From: Caballeronia zhejiangensis
Lineage (GTDB): Bacteria > Pseudomonadota > Gammaproteobacteria > Burkholderiales > Burkholderiaceae
NCBI RefSeq assembly: GCF_000698575.1
Contig: NZ_JFHD01000007.1
Span: 62,001 to 126,000, forward strand
Reading direction: 5' to 3'
DNA length: 64,000 bases
The notes beneath the pieces were generated by a model. It searched no databases. It was not told where the DNA came from and was given only the letters and a program-made list of their open reading frames with translations. How positions within the stretch are numbered: position 1 is the stretch's first letter; each line of letters starts with the position of its first letter. This document shows, piece by piece, positions 25,039-34,993 of this stretch. Made by a program: the position numbers and the translations under genes.

Positions 25039-26550
25039 ATGACACCCCTCATCTCCGTCAATCAGTTGAGCAAGCGCTTTCCGGGCGTGCGCGCGCTGCA
25101 TGAAGTGCGCTTCGACGTCATGCCGGGCGAGGTCCATGCGTTGATGGGCGAAAACGGCGCGGGCAAGTCCACGCTCATGAAGATTCTCGCGGGCGTGTAC
25201 ACGCGCGATTCCGGCGACATGTTCGTCGACGGCAAGCCGGTCGACTTCACGAGTCCACGCGAGGCGCAGGCATCGGGCATCGGCATCATTCATCAGGAAC
25301 TGCAACTGATGAATCATCTGACGATCGCGCAGAACATCTTCATCGGCCGCGAGCCTCGCAAGCTCATGGGCTTGTTGCTCGACGAAGACAAGCTCAACGA
25401 CGACGCCCGCGCGATTCTCGCTCGCATGCATGTGAATCTCGATCCGCGCACCGTCGTCGGCACGCTCACGGTCGCGAGCCAGCAGATGGTCGAGATCGCC
25501 AAGGCGCTGTCCTTCGAATCGCGGGTGCTCATCATGGACGAGCCGACTTCCGCGCTCAACGATGCGGAAATCGCCGAGCTGTTTCGCATCATCCGGCAAT
25601 TGAAGGAGCGCGGTGTCGGCATCGTCTATATCTCGCACAAGATGGACGAGTTGAAGCAGATTTCCGATCGCGTGACCGTGATGCGCGACGGCGAATATGT
25701 CGCGACCGTGAACACGCATGAGACGAGCGTCGAGACGATCATCGGCATGATGGTCGGCAGAACGCTCACCGACCTCACGTCGTTTCTCGGCGGCGCGCAT
25801 CAGGGCGAAGTGGCGCTCGAGGTGCGTCATCTGAACGCCGGGCCGCTGGTACGGGACGTCAGTTTCAAGTTGCATCGCGGTGAAATCCTCGGCTTCGCCG
25901 GCCTGATGGGCGCGGGTCGCACCGAAGTCGCGCGCGCGGTGTTCGGCGCGGACCCGGTGGAATCAGGAGAGATTTTCGTCAAAGGCGCGAAGGCCGCGAT
26001 CAGAAAGCCGAGCGATGCGGTGAGGCGCGGCATCGGCTACCTGTCGGAAGACCGCAAGCGCTTCGGTCTCGCAACGGGCATGGACGTCGAATCGAACATC
26101 GTGATGTCGAACCTCGGCAAGTTTCTCGCGGGCCGCATGTTCCTGCGCCGCGCGAAGATTCGCAAGACGGCCGCGCATTTCATCAAGCTGCTCGCGATCC
26201 GCACGCCCTCGCCTACTCAGCCCGCGCGCCTGCTTTCGGGCGGCAATCAGCAGAAGATCGTCATCGCGAAGTGGCTCGAGCGCGATTGCGACGTGCTGTT
26301 CTTCGACGAGCCGACGCGCGGCATCGATGTCGGCGCGAAGAGCGAGATCTACAAGCTGTTGCGCGCGCTGGCGCAGGAAGGAAAGGCCATCGTGATGATT
26401 TCGTCGGAGCTTCCGGAAGTGCTGCGCATGAGCGATCGCATCGTCGTGATGTGCGAGGGGCGCATCACCGGAGAGCTGTCATCGGGCGAAGCGACGCAAG
26501 AGCGCATCATGCAGCTCGCGACGCGGCGCGAATCTTTGCAAGCGGCATAA
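25039..26550 (+). CDS. Sugar ABC transporter ATP-binding protein (RbsA/AraG type, two ATPase domains)
   Basis: A 503-residue duplicated ATPase. Domain 1 (about 1-240) has Walker [10 protein letters not shown], the [15 protein letters not shown] signature region and Walker [12 protein letters not shown]. Domain 2 (about 250-500) has the degenerate GLMGAGRTE, the signature [16 protein letters not shown] and [15 protein letters not shown]. This is the usual arrangement for ribose/galactose/arabinose-type importers. An in-frame ATG at 25000 adds 13 residues; neither start has a clear ribosome site, and 25039 fits the family start. First gene of the three-gene importer. Confidence 0.9.
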   Translation: MTPLISVNQLSKRFPGVRALHEVRFDVMPGEVHALMGENGAGKSTLMKILAGVYTRDSGDMFVDGKPVDFTSPREAQASGIGIIHQELQLMNHLTIAQNIFIGREPRKLMGLLLDEDKLNDDARAILARMHVNLDPRTVVGTLTVASQQMVEIAKALSFESRVLIMDEPTSALNDAEIAELFRIIRQLKERGVGIVYISHKMDELKQISDRVTVMRDGEYVATVNTHETSVETIIGMMVGRTLTDLTSFLGGAHQGEVALEVRHLNAGPLVRDVSFKLHRGEILGFAGLMGAGRTEVARAVFGADPVESGEIFVKGAKAAIRKPSDAVRRGIGYLSEDRKRFGLATGMDVESNIVMSNLGKFLAGRMFLRRAKIRKTAAHFIKLLAIRTPSPTQPARLLSGGNQQKIVIAKWLERDCDVLFFDEPTRGIDVGAKSEIYKLLRALAQEGKAIVMISSELPEVLRMSDRIVVMCEGRITGELSSGEATQERIMQLATRRESLQAA

Positions 26551-26580
26551 GCCGGACTTTCGAACACACGAGGTCAACTC

Positions 26581-27612
26581 ATGACACAACCCACGGATAC
26601 CGCGCCGCTCACCAACGAACGACGCATTGGCGGCCTGCGCGCGCGCGTGTTTTCGCCTACTGCATTGCAGAAGCTGCTGGCGTTCGCGAGCCTCATCTTG
26701 CTGCTGGCGTTCTTCAGCTTCGCGTCGCCCGCGTTCATGCAGATGGACAACATCCTCGGCATCCTGCAGGCGACGGCGGTCAACGGCGTGCTCGCGATCG
26801 CGGCCACGTTCGTCATCATCACGGGCGGCATCGACTTGTCCGTCGGCACGTTGATGACCTTCACCGCAGTGATATGCGGCGTGTTCCTCACCTACTGGCA
26901 TTTGCCGATGTGGATCGGCGTGATCGCCGCGATCGTCACCGGCGCGATATGCGGAACCATCTCGGGCACGCTGACCGCAAAGATGAAGATCCCGCCCTTC
27001 ATCGCGACGCTCGGCATGATGATGCTGCTGAAGGGCTTGTCGCTCGTCGTCGCGTCCGACAAGCCGATCTACTTCACCGACACCGAAAACTTCTACATGA
27101 TCTCGCAGGACTCGCTGATCGGTTATTTCCTGCCGAGCGTGCCGATTCCGAACGCGGTGCTGATCCTGTTCTTTCTCGCGATCGCGAGCGCCATCACGCT
27201 CAATCGCACCGCGCTCGGGCGCTATACGTTCGCGCTCGGCAGCAACGAGGAAGCGGTGCGTCTTTCGGGCGTGAACGTGGACCGATGGAAGATCGCCATC
27301 TACGGTCTGGGCGGCGCGATTTGCGGCATCGCCGGACTGCTTATCGCCTCGCGGCTGAATTCGGCGCAGCCCGCGCTCGGACAAGGCTACGAACTCGATG
27401 CGATCGCGGCGGTCGTCATCGGCGGCACGTCGCTATCGGGCGGCTCGGGAACGATACTCGGCACGATCATCGGCGCGTTCATCATGAGCGTGCTGACCAA
27501 CGGCTTGCGCATCATGTCGGTCGCTCAGGAATGGCAGATCGTCGTGACCGGCCTCATCATCATTCTCGCGGTGTATGCGGACATTCTGCGGCGCAAGAAA
27601 GGCGGAGCGTGA
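26581..27612 (+). CDS. Sugar ABC transporter permease (RbsC type)
   Basis: A 343-residue inner-membrane permease with about ten membrane segments. Typical stretches are VNGVLAIAATFVIITGGIDLSVG, LGRYTFALGSNEEAVRLSGV, and the C-terminal AVVIGGTSLSGGSGTILGTI. It begins 30 bases after the ATPase stop and 65 bases before the binding-protein gene. A single permease probably forms a homodimer. Confidence 0.92.
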   Translation: MTQPTDTAPLTNERRIGGLRARVFSPTALQKLLAFASLILLLAFFSFASPAFMQMDNILGILQATAVNGVLAIAATFVIITGGIDLSVGTLMTFTAVICGVFLTYWHLPMWIGVIAAIVTGAICGTISGTLTAKMKIPPFIATLGMMMLLKGLSLVVASDKPIYFTDTENFYMISQDSLIGYFLPSVPIPNAVLILFFLAIASAITLNRTALGRYTFALGSNEEAVRLSGVNVDRWKIAIYGLGGAICGIAGLLIASRLNSAQPALGQGYELDAIAAVVIGGTSLSGGSGTILGTIIGAFIMSVLTNGLRIMSVAQEWQIVVTGLIIILAVYADILRRKKGGA

Positions 27613-27677
27613 CAGGGAGCATCAAAGCTCGCACGGCGAGCACAAATCGATAACCTGACCTTTGGAGGAGATCCATC

Positions 27678-28619
27678 ATGCTGAAAAGAAGAATCATCGG
27701 CGCACTGATCGGAGCGGGCGCGCTCGTCGGCGCAACGAGCGCCGCGTATGCGGACGAGCCGTATATTCCGCTGATATCGAAAGGCTTCCAGCATCAGTTC
27801 TGGCAAGCCGTGAAATCGGGCGCGGAACAGGCCGCGAAAGAGCAGAAAGCGCGCATCACGTTCGAAGGCCCCGAAACCGAAGCGATGGTCGACAAGCAAA
27901 TCGACATGCTCTCCGCAGCGCTCGCGAAGAAGCCGCAGGCGATCGGCATCGCCGCGCTCGACAGCAAGGCCGCCGTTCCGCTGCTCAAGCGGGCGCAGAA
28001 CCAGAAGATTCCGGTGATCGCATTCGACTCGGGCGTGGATAGCGACATTCCGCTCACCACCTGCGCCACCGACAATCTCGCCGCCGCCGCGCTCGCCGCC
28101 GACAAGATGGCCGAAGCCATCGGCAATGCGGGCGAAGTGGGCGTCATCGTTCACGATCAGACGAGCCGCACCGGCATCGACCGGCGCGACGGCTTCCTCA
28201 ATCAGATGAAGTCCAAGCATCCGAACATCAAGATCGTATCGGTGCAGTATGGCGGCGGCGATCATCTGAAGTCGGCGGAGATCGCGAAGGCGATGATTCA
28301 GGCCAACCCGAACATCAAGGGCATCTTCGGCGCCAATGAAGGTTCGGCCGCGGGCGCGGCTATCGGCATCAAGGAATCGGGCAAGAAGCTCGTGCTGATT
28401 GGCTACGACTCGGGCAAGGAGCAGAAGGAAGACATCATGTCGGGCCTCATGGCGGGTGCGATCACGCAGAATCCGGTCGGCATCGGCAGGTGCGTCGTCG
28501 ATTCGGCGATGAAGGCGCTCAAGGGCGAAAAGCTGCCGAAGAAGGTCGATACCGGCTTCTACTGGTACGACAAGTCCAACATGAACGATCCGAAGATCGC
28601 CGCCGTGCTGTACGACTGA
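27678..28619 (+). CDS. Sugar ABC transporter substrate-binding protein (RbsB type)
   Basis: A 313-residue periplasmic binding protein with a Sec leader (about 1-25, ending SAAYA). Two Rossmann-like lobes follow (YIPLISKGFQHQFWQAVKSG, IPVIAFDSGVDSDIPLTTCA, KGIFGANEGSAAGAAIG). The ligand is probably a pentose or deoxyhexose; the neighbouring fuconate dehydratase points to L-fucose or a related sugar, by context only. AGGAG lies just upstream of the start and a terminator follows. Confidence 0.9.
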   Translation: MLKRRIIGALIGAGALVGATSAAYADEPYIPLISKGFQHQFWQAVKSGAEQAAKEQKARITFEGPETEAMVDKQIDMLSAALAKKPQAIGIAALDSKAAVPLLKRAQNQKIPVIAFDSGVDSDIPLTTCATDNLAAAALAADKMAEAIGNAGEVGVIVHDQTSRTGIDRRDGFLNQMKSKHPNIKIVSVQYGGGDHLKSAEIAKAMIQANPNIKGIFGANEGSAAGAAIGIKESGKKLVLIGYDSGKEQKEDIMSGLMAGAITQNPVGIGRCVVDSAMKALKGEKLPKKVDTGFYWYDKSNMNDPKIAAVLYD

Positions 28620-28626
28620 TCGGCAA

Positions 28627-28648
28627 AGGACGGGGTCGCGCCCGTCCT
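28627..28648 (+). terminator. Terminator of the sugar ABC operon
   Basis: A perfect 8-bp stem (AGGACGGG / CCCGTCCT) with a 6-base loop is followed by the pyrimidine run CTTCTCTT, directly after the binding-protein stop. Confidence 0.72.
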
Positions 28649-28663
28649 CTTCTCTTCATGCGA

Positions 28664-30502
28664 TCACGTCCAGGGAACGTGCACGCGATCGAGATTCCTG
28701 TCGAGCTGATACGCCGCGCTGATGAGCGCGAGATGCGTCAGCGCCTGCGGAAAATTGCCGAGCGCCTCGCCGCTCGTCGCCACTTCCTCCGAGAAGAGCC
28801 CGAGATGATTCGCGTAGGCGAGCATCTTCTCGAACACGAGCCGGCCTTCGTCGACACGTCCGGCGCGCGCGAGCGCCTCCGCATACCAGAACGAGCACGC
28901 GGAGAAGCCGCCCTCGGTGCCGGGCAAGCCATCGAGCGTCGAGCCGCGCGTATAGCGGAAGATCAGCGGATCGACGCGCAACTCGCGGCCGATTGCATCG
29001 AGCGTGCCGATCCAGCGCGGATCTTTCGGGCCGATGAAGCGCACGAGCGGCATCATCAATGCAGAGGCGTCGAGCGTGTCGGAGCCGGGCGTCTGCACGA
29101 AACTCTCGATGTCGTCGTTCCAGAACTGTTCGTGAATGTCGCGATGGATTTCATCGCGCGTTTCGAACCAGCGCGCAAGCGCCGCGGGCAACGAGCGCTT
29201 TTCTGCAAGCCGCAGCGCGCGATCCACCGTCACCCAGCACATCAGACGCGAATGCAGCAATGCGCGCGTGCCGTTGCGAAACTCCCAGATGCCGTTGTCC
29301 GGCTCGCGCCAGTGTTCGACGACGTAATCGACTGTGCGCGTCACGTGACGCCAGCCATCGTAGGAGATGGCCGCGCCGTACTTGTTGTAGAGATAGACGG
29401 AATCGAGCAGCGCGCCGTAGACATCGAGCTGAACTTGTTCGCGCGCTCCGTTGCCGATCACGATCCGTCCCGGCACTTCGCCGACGAGACTCTTCAGCTC
29501 GCTTTCTTCGGGCGCGTCGGCGCCATCGACGGAATACATCACACGCAACTGGCCGTGCGCGCTGCAATCGCGGCTGCGCTCGGCGATCCACTTCATGAAG
29601 CGTTCCGCCTCGCCGGTGTAGCCGAGGCGCAGCAGCGCGTAGACGGAGAACGCGGCGTCGCGTATCCACGTGAAGCGATAATCCCAGCGGCGCGAACCGT
29701 CCTGCGCCTCGGGCAAGCCGAAGGTCGGCGCGGCGACGATCGCGCCGAATTCTTCCGAACTCAACATCTTCAAGGTCAACGCCGAGCGCAGCACGACTTC
29801 GCGATAGCGCCCGCGATACGTCGAACGCGACGACCATTCCTTCCAGTAATCGATGGTCTCGGTGAGGATCGAGTCGTGATTCGCGTCGATGTCGGCGAGC
29901 CCTTCGGCCTCGCCGAGCACGAAGCAGGCGCAAGCGCCTTCTTCCAAATTCAGCGTCGCGCATGCGCTCTGGCCGTCGATCGTAAGCGGCACATTCGAGC
30001 GCAGCCGCAACGACGGCGCACCGTCGTCGCGCATGAATTCGACGCCCTTCTCCACCGCATGGGCCGTGTGCTTCGCGCGCGCGTAATCGAAGCGCGGATC
30101 GCAGCGCACGTCGAGCGTCATGCGTCCGAAGACGAGCCGCACGATGCGCAGCACGCAGTTCGGCAACGCATCGGCGCGCGTCCCGTTCGATGCGACCGGC
30201 ATCAGATCGAGCAGCTCGCACACGCCGTCGCCGGTCATGAAACGCGTGAGGAGCACGTTCGTTTCGGGCAGATACATCTGCTTGACGTTCGCGTTGGGCG
30301 CGCGCGGCGTGATGGCGAAAGCGCCGCCGCGATCGCCATCGAGCAGGGCGGCGAAGACCGTGGGCGAGTCGATGCGCGGGAAACACATGAAGTCGATCGC
30401 GCCGCAAAGCGACACGAGCGCCGCCGTCTTCATGTTGCCGATCATGCCGCGCCCGTCGACGGGCAGCGCGGCCGGTGGAATCTGCTCAGGATGGTGTCCC
30501 AT
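28664..30502 (-). CDS. Glycoside hydrolase family 15 protein (glucoamylase/trehalase-like)
   Basis: A 612-residue cytoplasmic protein with no signal peptide. An N-terminal beta-sandwich (about 10-250, with MIGNMKTAALVSLCGAIDFM) precedes an (alpha/alpha)6 barrel (RRWDYRFTWIRDAAFSVYAL, GLPGTEGGFSACSFWYAEAL). This arrangement is that of bacterial GH15 glucoamylases and trehalases. The ATG at 30502 has GGGAG nine bases upstream; an in-frame ATG at 30535 has none. It converges on the sugar ABC operon. Substrate (trehalose or malto-oligosaccharide) is uncertain. Confidence 0.86.
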   Translation of the reverse strand: MGHHPEQIPPAALPVDGRGMIGNMKTAALVSLCGAIDFMCFPRIDSPTVFAALLDGDRGGAFAITPRAPNANVKQMYLPETNVLLTRFMTGDGVCELLDLMPVASNGTRADALPNCVLRIVRLVFGRMTLDVRCDPRFDYARAKHTAHAVEKGVEFMRDDGAPSLRLRSNVPLTIDGQSACATLNLEEGACACFVLGEAEGLADIDANHDSILTETIDYWKEWSSRSTYRGRYREVVLRSALTLKMLSSEEFGAIVAAPTFGLPEAQDGSRRWDYRFTWIRDAAFSVYALLRLGYTGEAERFMKWIAERSRDCSAHGQLRVMYSVDGADAPEESELKSLVGEVPGRIVIGNGAREQVQLDVYGALLDSVYLYNKYGAAISYDGWRHVTRTVDYVVEHWREPDNGIWEFRNGTRALLHSRLMCWVTVDRALRLAEKRSLPAALARWFETRDEIHRDIHEQFWNDDIESFVQTPGSDTLDASALMMPLVRFIGPKDPRWIGTLDAIGRELRVDPLIFRYTRGSTLDGLPGTEGGFSACSFWYAEALARAGRVDEGRLVFEKMLAYANHLGLFSEEVATSGEALGNFPQALTHLALISAAYQLDRNLDRVHVPWT

Positions 30503-30612
30503 CGCGAAGTGCTCCCGACGAGCGTGGAATGACATCGTCGGAAATCGAGCAAGTCATATTCCTGTCGAACGCGACCGCTACGATGCGTGCGACAAACGCT
30601 AGACAGTGCGAA

Positions 30613-30837
30613 TCAGCGCGCGGCGGTCCGGTCGCCCGGTGCGGTCTCCGGATGCTTCGGCGCGTCGCCGAAAGCGGCCGCGCTCGCGGCGCCGTCTTGC
30701 GCGGCGAGCACGGAAGGCGTCGGCACGGGGGCATCCGCATGACGCGAACGGCCGAAGCTCGCGATATAGACCACAGCCGCCACGGCGACGCCCACCAGAA
30801 CGGCCGCCACAGCCACGCCCGACGACTTTCGTCTCAT
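30613..30837 (-). CDS. Small single-pass membrane protein, hypothetical
   Basis: A 74-residue protein: MRRKSSG, then one hydrophobic helix (VAVAAVLVGVAVAAVVYIAS, residues 8-27), then a Pro/Ala/Asp-rich exported tail. A strong ribosome site (GGGAGGAGTA) directly precedes the ATG at 30837, which supports this short gene over the long Arg-rich frames that overlap it. No family recognised. It is upstream of the GH15 gene on the same strand, 110 bases away. Confidence 0.7.
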   Translation of the reverse strand: MRRKSSGVAVAAVLVGVAVAAVVYIASFGRSRHADAPVPTPSVLAAQDGAASAAAFGDAPKHPETAPGDRTAAR

Positions 30838-30972
30838 TACTCCTCCCTTTCGGATACGATGACCCCGGCTCGCGGCCCGGTCCCGCGTCGATGGTATCAG
30901 CGCGAGGCGTGTCATCTGCGTGGGCCGCCGCGCACTGCCGCAAAAAAATCCCAAACAATCCGAGGACATTCC

Positions 30973-32571
30973 ATGCACGCCGCTACGGCATTCAATCTGG
31001 TGCTCGTCTCCTTGATCGCCATCATCGCGCTCGAAGTGCTCGCCAAGCGCGTGCGCCTGCCGCCCGCGGCCGCACTGCTCGTCGGCGGCGTCGCGATGGC
31101 GTTCGTGCCGGGCCTGCCGCAATTCGAGCTCGACCCTGAGCTCGTGCTCGTCGTGTTCCTGCCGCCGCTCCTGATGTACGGCGCGTACTTCTTCGTGTGG
31201 GACGACTTCAAGCGGAACCTGAGCGGCATTCTGCTGCTCGCGATCGGCGCGGTCGCGTTCACGACGCTCGTCGTCGGCGTCGCGGTACATCTCGTCGTGC
31301 CGCAACTTCCCTGGGCCGCGTGCTTCGCGCTCGGCGCGGTCGTCTCGCCGCCCGACGCGGTCGCCGCCAAGGCCGTGCTGGAGCGCGTCGCGCTGCCGCG
31401 TCGGCTGATGGTGCTGCTCGAAGGCGAAAGCCTGCTCAACGACGCCGCCGGCCTCGTGCTCTTCCGCTTCGCGCTCGTGGCCGCGATGAGCGGCGTGTTC
31501 AGCGCGCCACGCGCCGTCGCGAGCTTCGCGGGGCTGGCGATCGGCGGCATCGTCGTCGGGATCGTCGCGGGCTTCATCGCGGTGAAGCTCATGCGCGCGC
31601 TCGAGGACGATTACCTCGTCATCACCACGTCGATGCTGACGTCGTGGGTCAGCTATATCGCGGGCGAGGAGCTCGGCGTATCGAGCGTCATCGCGACGGT
31701 CACGTGCGGCATGGTCGTCGGCTGGCACCAGCACGAAGTGTTCACGGCGGCGCAGCGCATGCGCGGCACGGCGTTCTGGCAGGTTGTCGTGTTCGTGCTG
31801 GAAGCGCTCGTGTTCGTGCTGATCGGACTGTCGCTGCGCGGCATCGCGGTGCGGCTCGGCGGCGTCGGCGATGCATTCTCTCTCCTCGGACCCGCGACGG
31901 CGGCGGTGATCGCGGTCGTGATCCTCTCGCGCTTTGTCTGGGTGTTCGGCGTCGAGGCGATGAAGTGGCTCGCGTGGACTGTCACCGGACGCAAGCGCGC
32001 GGACGCCGCAGGCGTTCCCGACTGGCGCGCGGCCACGGTCGTCAGTTGGGCCGGCATGCGCGGCGTGGTGACGCTTGCCGTCGCACTTTCGTTGCCCGAG
32101 ACGATGCCCGGCCGCGATCTGATTGTGTTTGCCGGCTTCGCGGTGATTCTCGTCACCGTGCTCCTGCAGGGCGCAACAATCGGCCCGCTCATCGCGCTGT
32201 TGTCGCTCACGCGCGGTCACGAGCGCTCGTCACGCCATCTCAGCGAGCCGCAGGCGTGGGCGCGCATGGAGACCGCGCAACTGGCGGCGATCCAGCCACT
32301 GGTGCACGACGCCGATGGCAATGTGATCCATCCGCGACTGCTCGAGCAATACACGTATCGCGCGGGACTCACGAAGCGCTTCGAGGACATGGAGGAGTTC
32401 CCGACGGATGCCCGCCACGCGCACTACGACGTCGTGCTCGCCGCGATTGCCGCCGGGCGCACGGAGTTGCTGCTGATGCATCGCGCGGGGGAAATCCACG
32501 ACGAGCTTCTGCATTCGCTGGAGCACGACCTCGATCTTCAGGAGATCATCGCGCTTCATGCGCGCGGTTGA
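30973..32571 (+). CDS. Cation/proton antiporter (CPA1, NhaP-like)
   Basis: A 532-residue inner-membrane Na+/H+ antiporter with about twelve membrane segments. ALGAVVSPPDAVAAKAVLER and LLEGESLLNDAAGLVLFRFA hold the conserved PPDA and ESLxND motifs of the CPA1 family, and SWAGMRGVVTLAVALSLP is the usual late motif. A cytoplasmic tail of about 100 residues follows. GAGGA at 30962-30966 precedes the ATG. The last 16 bases overlap the 3' end of the convergent gene at 32556. Confidence 0.9.
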   Translation: MHAATAFNLVLVSLIAIIALEVLAKRVRLPPAAALLVGGVAMAFVPGLPQFELDPELVLVVFLPPLLMYGAYFFVWDDFKRNLSGILLLAIGAVAFTTLVVGVAVHLVVPQLPWAACFALGAVVSPPDAVAAKAVLERVALPRRLMVLLEGESLLNDAAGLVLFRFALVAAMSGVFSAPRAVASFAGLAIGGIVVGIVAGFIAVKLMRALEDDYLVITTSMLTSWVSYIAGEELGVSSVIATVTCGMVVGWHQHEVFTAAQRMRGTAFWQVVVFVLEALVFVLIGLSLRGIAVRLGGVGDAFSLLGPATAAVIAVVILSRFVWVFGVEAMKWLAWTVTGRKRADAAGVPDWRAATVVSWAGMRGVVTLAVALSLPETMPGRDLIVFAGFAVILVTVLLQGATIGPLIALLSLTRGHERSSRHLSEPQAWARMETAQLAAIQPLVHDADGNVIHPRLLEQYTYRAGLTKRFEDMEEFPTDARHAHYDVVLAAIAAGRTELLLMHRAGEIHDELLHSLEHDLDLQEIIALHARG

Positions 32572-33962
32572 GCAGGATCGCGCGCCCATGTTTCGTCGCA
32601 CTGCATCCACGCATAGGCCGTGACGGTCGCGCGCGCGTTGTTCCTCAGGCGGATGAGCCACTCGCCCGCGGTCGCGCGGCGCACGCCGCTGCGCGTGGCG
32701 GTCGGCGCGAGCGCGACGAGGATCATGTGCCCTTCGCCGCGCGCGCCGCGCCCGAGATGCACGACGGTGCACACGGGATCGCCGCCGCGCGTAAACGTGC
32801 CGACGTTGCCGAGCCCGATCCATGCACTCGCGACGTCGTCGGGCGGCACGATCTGCACGTCGACGCCAGGCGTTCCATCACGGGTCGACAGCCAGATTTC
32901 CGCGAGACTCGGCGATTCGGAATGCGCGCGCACGCGCCAGCGCCACTCCGATTCCGCGCGCTCCGCGAGCGTCGATGCACCGCGACAGCGCGACAAGTCG
33001 ACATTGCCGGACGGAAGCACGACCGAGCATGCACCGCTGTCCATCAGTTCGTCGAGCGCGCATTCGATGAGCGAACTGCCGTCCTGCTGCCACGCGACAT
33101 TGCCGATATTCAGACTGACGAGCGCATGACACGCCGCACTGCCGATGTCCTGCGCGCGCTGCACGACATAGCGGACGGCGTCGAGTACTTCCGCATCGGG
33201 GCAAGGGCCGAACGCGTCGCGCATCGTGCGATAGCGTCGTTTGAGTTGCACGCCGATCATCGGCAAGGGCGCGTCGCAATCGGCTGTCGATTGCGTGCGC
33301 GACGGATCGTACATGCATGCGCCCGCCGCTTCCGCATGAAGGCGCGCGTCGCCCAGAAGCGCGTCCATCTGATGTTTGAGCAGCTCGCTTCCGTAACCGA
33401 GCCCGGCTGCGGAGTCGGCGGGATCGTTCTGATTCCAGAAGCATTGAAAGCGCGTGCGCGTTCCGTTTGCATCCTCGGAGAATCGCGGATGCGTGAACGC
33501 GATATCTTCATCGCACACGCCGACGATCGCATTGCCCAGCCCTTCGCGCATCGGTGCATGATCGGCAGGCACGCGTTCCGTACGCGCATCGACGTGCGTT
33601 GAAATCGCCAGCGCCTCCGTGAAGCGCTCGAACTTGCCCGCGAGATCGGTGTTCAGATGCGCGAAGAATTCGCGCGTCACGTGAGCCGTGCAGAAGCGCG
33701 TCGCTTCGAGCCCCGCGGGCGGATCGCGATAGAGCGCCGACATCCAGATCCAGCGTTGCCAGCCGTTACGCTCGATCGTCTGCGCGAACTGCTGCGCGGT
33801 CTCGCCGCCCTGCTTCATCTCGATGGCGATGGGAATTCGGCCGCGCGGCATGCCGCCGAGATCGCGATAGCGCGTCGCGTGCGCCCACACGATGTATGGA
33901 TCGATCCGCGCGATGGGCTCGAACGCTTCGCTCACCGTGCCGATCTCCCAATGCGGGCTCAT
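32556..33962 (-). CDS. Subtilase-like protein with degenerate active site, hypothetical
   Basis: A 468-residue protein without signal peptide. The middle resembles the catalytic domain of S8 proteases: NAIVGVCDEDIAFTHPRF with the would-be catalytic Asp151, LVSLNIGNVAWQQDGSSLIE, and ACSVVLPSGNVDLSRC with the oxyanion Asn320. The HGTxV motif expected near residues 215-232 is replaced by MYDPSRTQSTADCD, and the GTSxAAP motif with the catalytic Ser is not present before the stop. It is probably an inactive relative. The ATG at 33962 follows AGGAGCGAAG; the frame extends to 34106. It overlaps the antiporter gene tail by 16 bases. Confidence 0.6.
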   Translation of the reverse strand: MSPHWEIGTVSEAFEPIARIDPYIVWAHATRYRDLGGMPRGRIPIAIEMKQGGETAQQFAQTIERNGWQRWIWMSALYRDPPAGLEATRFCTAHVTREFFAHLNTDLAGKFERFTEALAISTHVDARTERVPADHAPMREGLGNAIVGVCDEDIAFTHPRFSEDANGTRTRFQCFWNQNDPADSAAGLGYGSELLKHQMDALLGDARLHAEAAGACMYDPSRTQSTADCDAPLPMIGVQLKRRYRTMRDAFGPCPDAEVLDAVRYVVQRAQDIGSAACHALVSLNIGNVAWQQDGSSLIECALDELMDSGACSVVLPSGNVDLSRCRGASTLAERAESEWRWRVRAHSESPSLAEIWLSTRDGTPGVDVQIVPPDDVASAWIGLGNVGTFTRGGDPVCTVVHLGRGARGEGHMILVALAPTATRSGVRRATAGEWLIRLRNNARATVTAYAWMQCDETWARDPAQPRA

Positions 33963-34084
33963 CTTCGCTCCTGTCGCCTGCATTCCGCCGACGATTGGTC
34001 GCCATGGCCGCGACGCGCGCGAATTTGTCGGTTGATTATTTCGGGACCCGAAAGAATTTAGACGTTGGCTAACGAATAACGTAG

Positions 34085-34870
34085 TCACTCGGACGACGAG
34101 AAGCAAGCGGAATTACGCGCGGGAACGCTCGCCTCGCGCTTGCCCTTCGCGCGCCTTGCAAGCAGGTTCAAACCTTCGACGAATCCCGCGAAGCCCATCG
34201 CCGCGTAGATGTAGCCCTTCGGCACGTGCGTGCCGAAACCCTCGGCGATCAGCGTCATCGCGATCACGAGCAGGAACGAGAGCGCGAGCGTCACGACCGT
34301 CGGATTGCGTTCGATGAAACGCGAGAGCGGTTGCGCGGCGAACAGCATTGTCGCGACGGCGAAGATGACGGCGATAAACATGATCGGCAGATGCTCGGTC
34401 ATGCCGACCGCCGTAATGATGCTGTCGACGGAAAACACGAGATCGAGCAGCAGGATCTGGCCGATCGCAGCCCACGCCGTCATGCCGCCGACGCTCGACG
34501 CGACGCCGGGCACGACATCGTGCTCGCGTCCGACGTGATGACGCATCTCCGTGGTCGCCTTCCAGACGAGGAACAGGCCGCCCGCGAGCAGGATGATGTC
34601 GCGCCACGAGAACGCATGATCGAACATGGAGAACACCGGCGTGGTCAGTTGCGCGATCCACGCGACCGTGCCGAGCAGCGCGAGCCGCATGACGAGCGCG
34701 AGCATGATGCCGATGCGCTGCGTGCGCGCGCGTTGCGCCACGGGCAGCTTGTTGCTGAGAATCGAAATGAAGACGAGATTGTCGATGCCGAGCACGACTT
34801 CCATCACGATCAGCGTGACGAGCGCGGCCCAGACGGCGGGATCGGCGGCGAGCGAAAGGAGATATTCCAT
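34085..34870 (-). CDS. TerC family integral membrane protein
   Basis: A 261-residue inner-membrane protein with about seven membrane segments. [20 protein letters not shown] and [20 protein letters not shown] carry the paired acidic motifs (GIDN, SVDS) that define TerC/Alx proteins, which export or handle metal ions such as Mn2+. The C-terminal tail is basic. ATG at 34870 fits the family start [11 protein letters not shown]; an upstream ATG at 34906 adds 12 residues and neither has a good ribosome site. Divergent from the NhaR-like gene. Confidence 0.9.
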   Translation of the reverse strand: MEYLLSLAADPAVWAALVTLIVMEVVLGIDNLVFISILSNKLPVAQRARTQRIGIMLALVMRLALLGTVAWIAQLTTPVFSMFDHAFSWRDIILLAGGLFLVWKATTEMRHHVGREHDVVPGVASSVGGMTAWAAIGQILLLDLVFSVDSIITAVGMTEHLPIMFIAVIFAVATMLFAAQPLSRFIERNPTVVTLALSFLLVIAMTLIAEGFGTHVPKGYIYAAMGFAGFVEGLNLLARRAKGKREASVPARNSACFSSSE

Positions 34871-34993
34871 GAGTAACAGGGTTTTTGATTGAACGTATCG
34901 CGCCATGATCGGCTGAACTCGTACTCGAAAAAATCAGCGATAATCGAAGCCCTACTTCGGTTTTTTCGATGTATCGAAAAGGACGCACGGCAC

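Noticed and set aside
28490..30532. A 680-codon forward ORF opposite the GH15 gene
   Set aside because: Composition and lack of any domain mark it as an antisense shadow of the GH15 glycosidase.
30613..32220. A 535-codon minus ORF opposite the antiporter gene
   Set aside because: Only its last 75 codons are real: the small membrane protein at 30613-30837 has its own ribosome site; the rest is a shadow of the antiporter gene.
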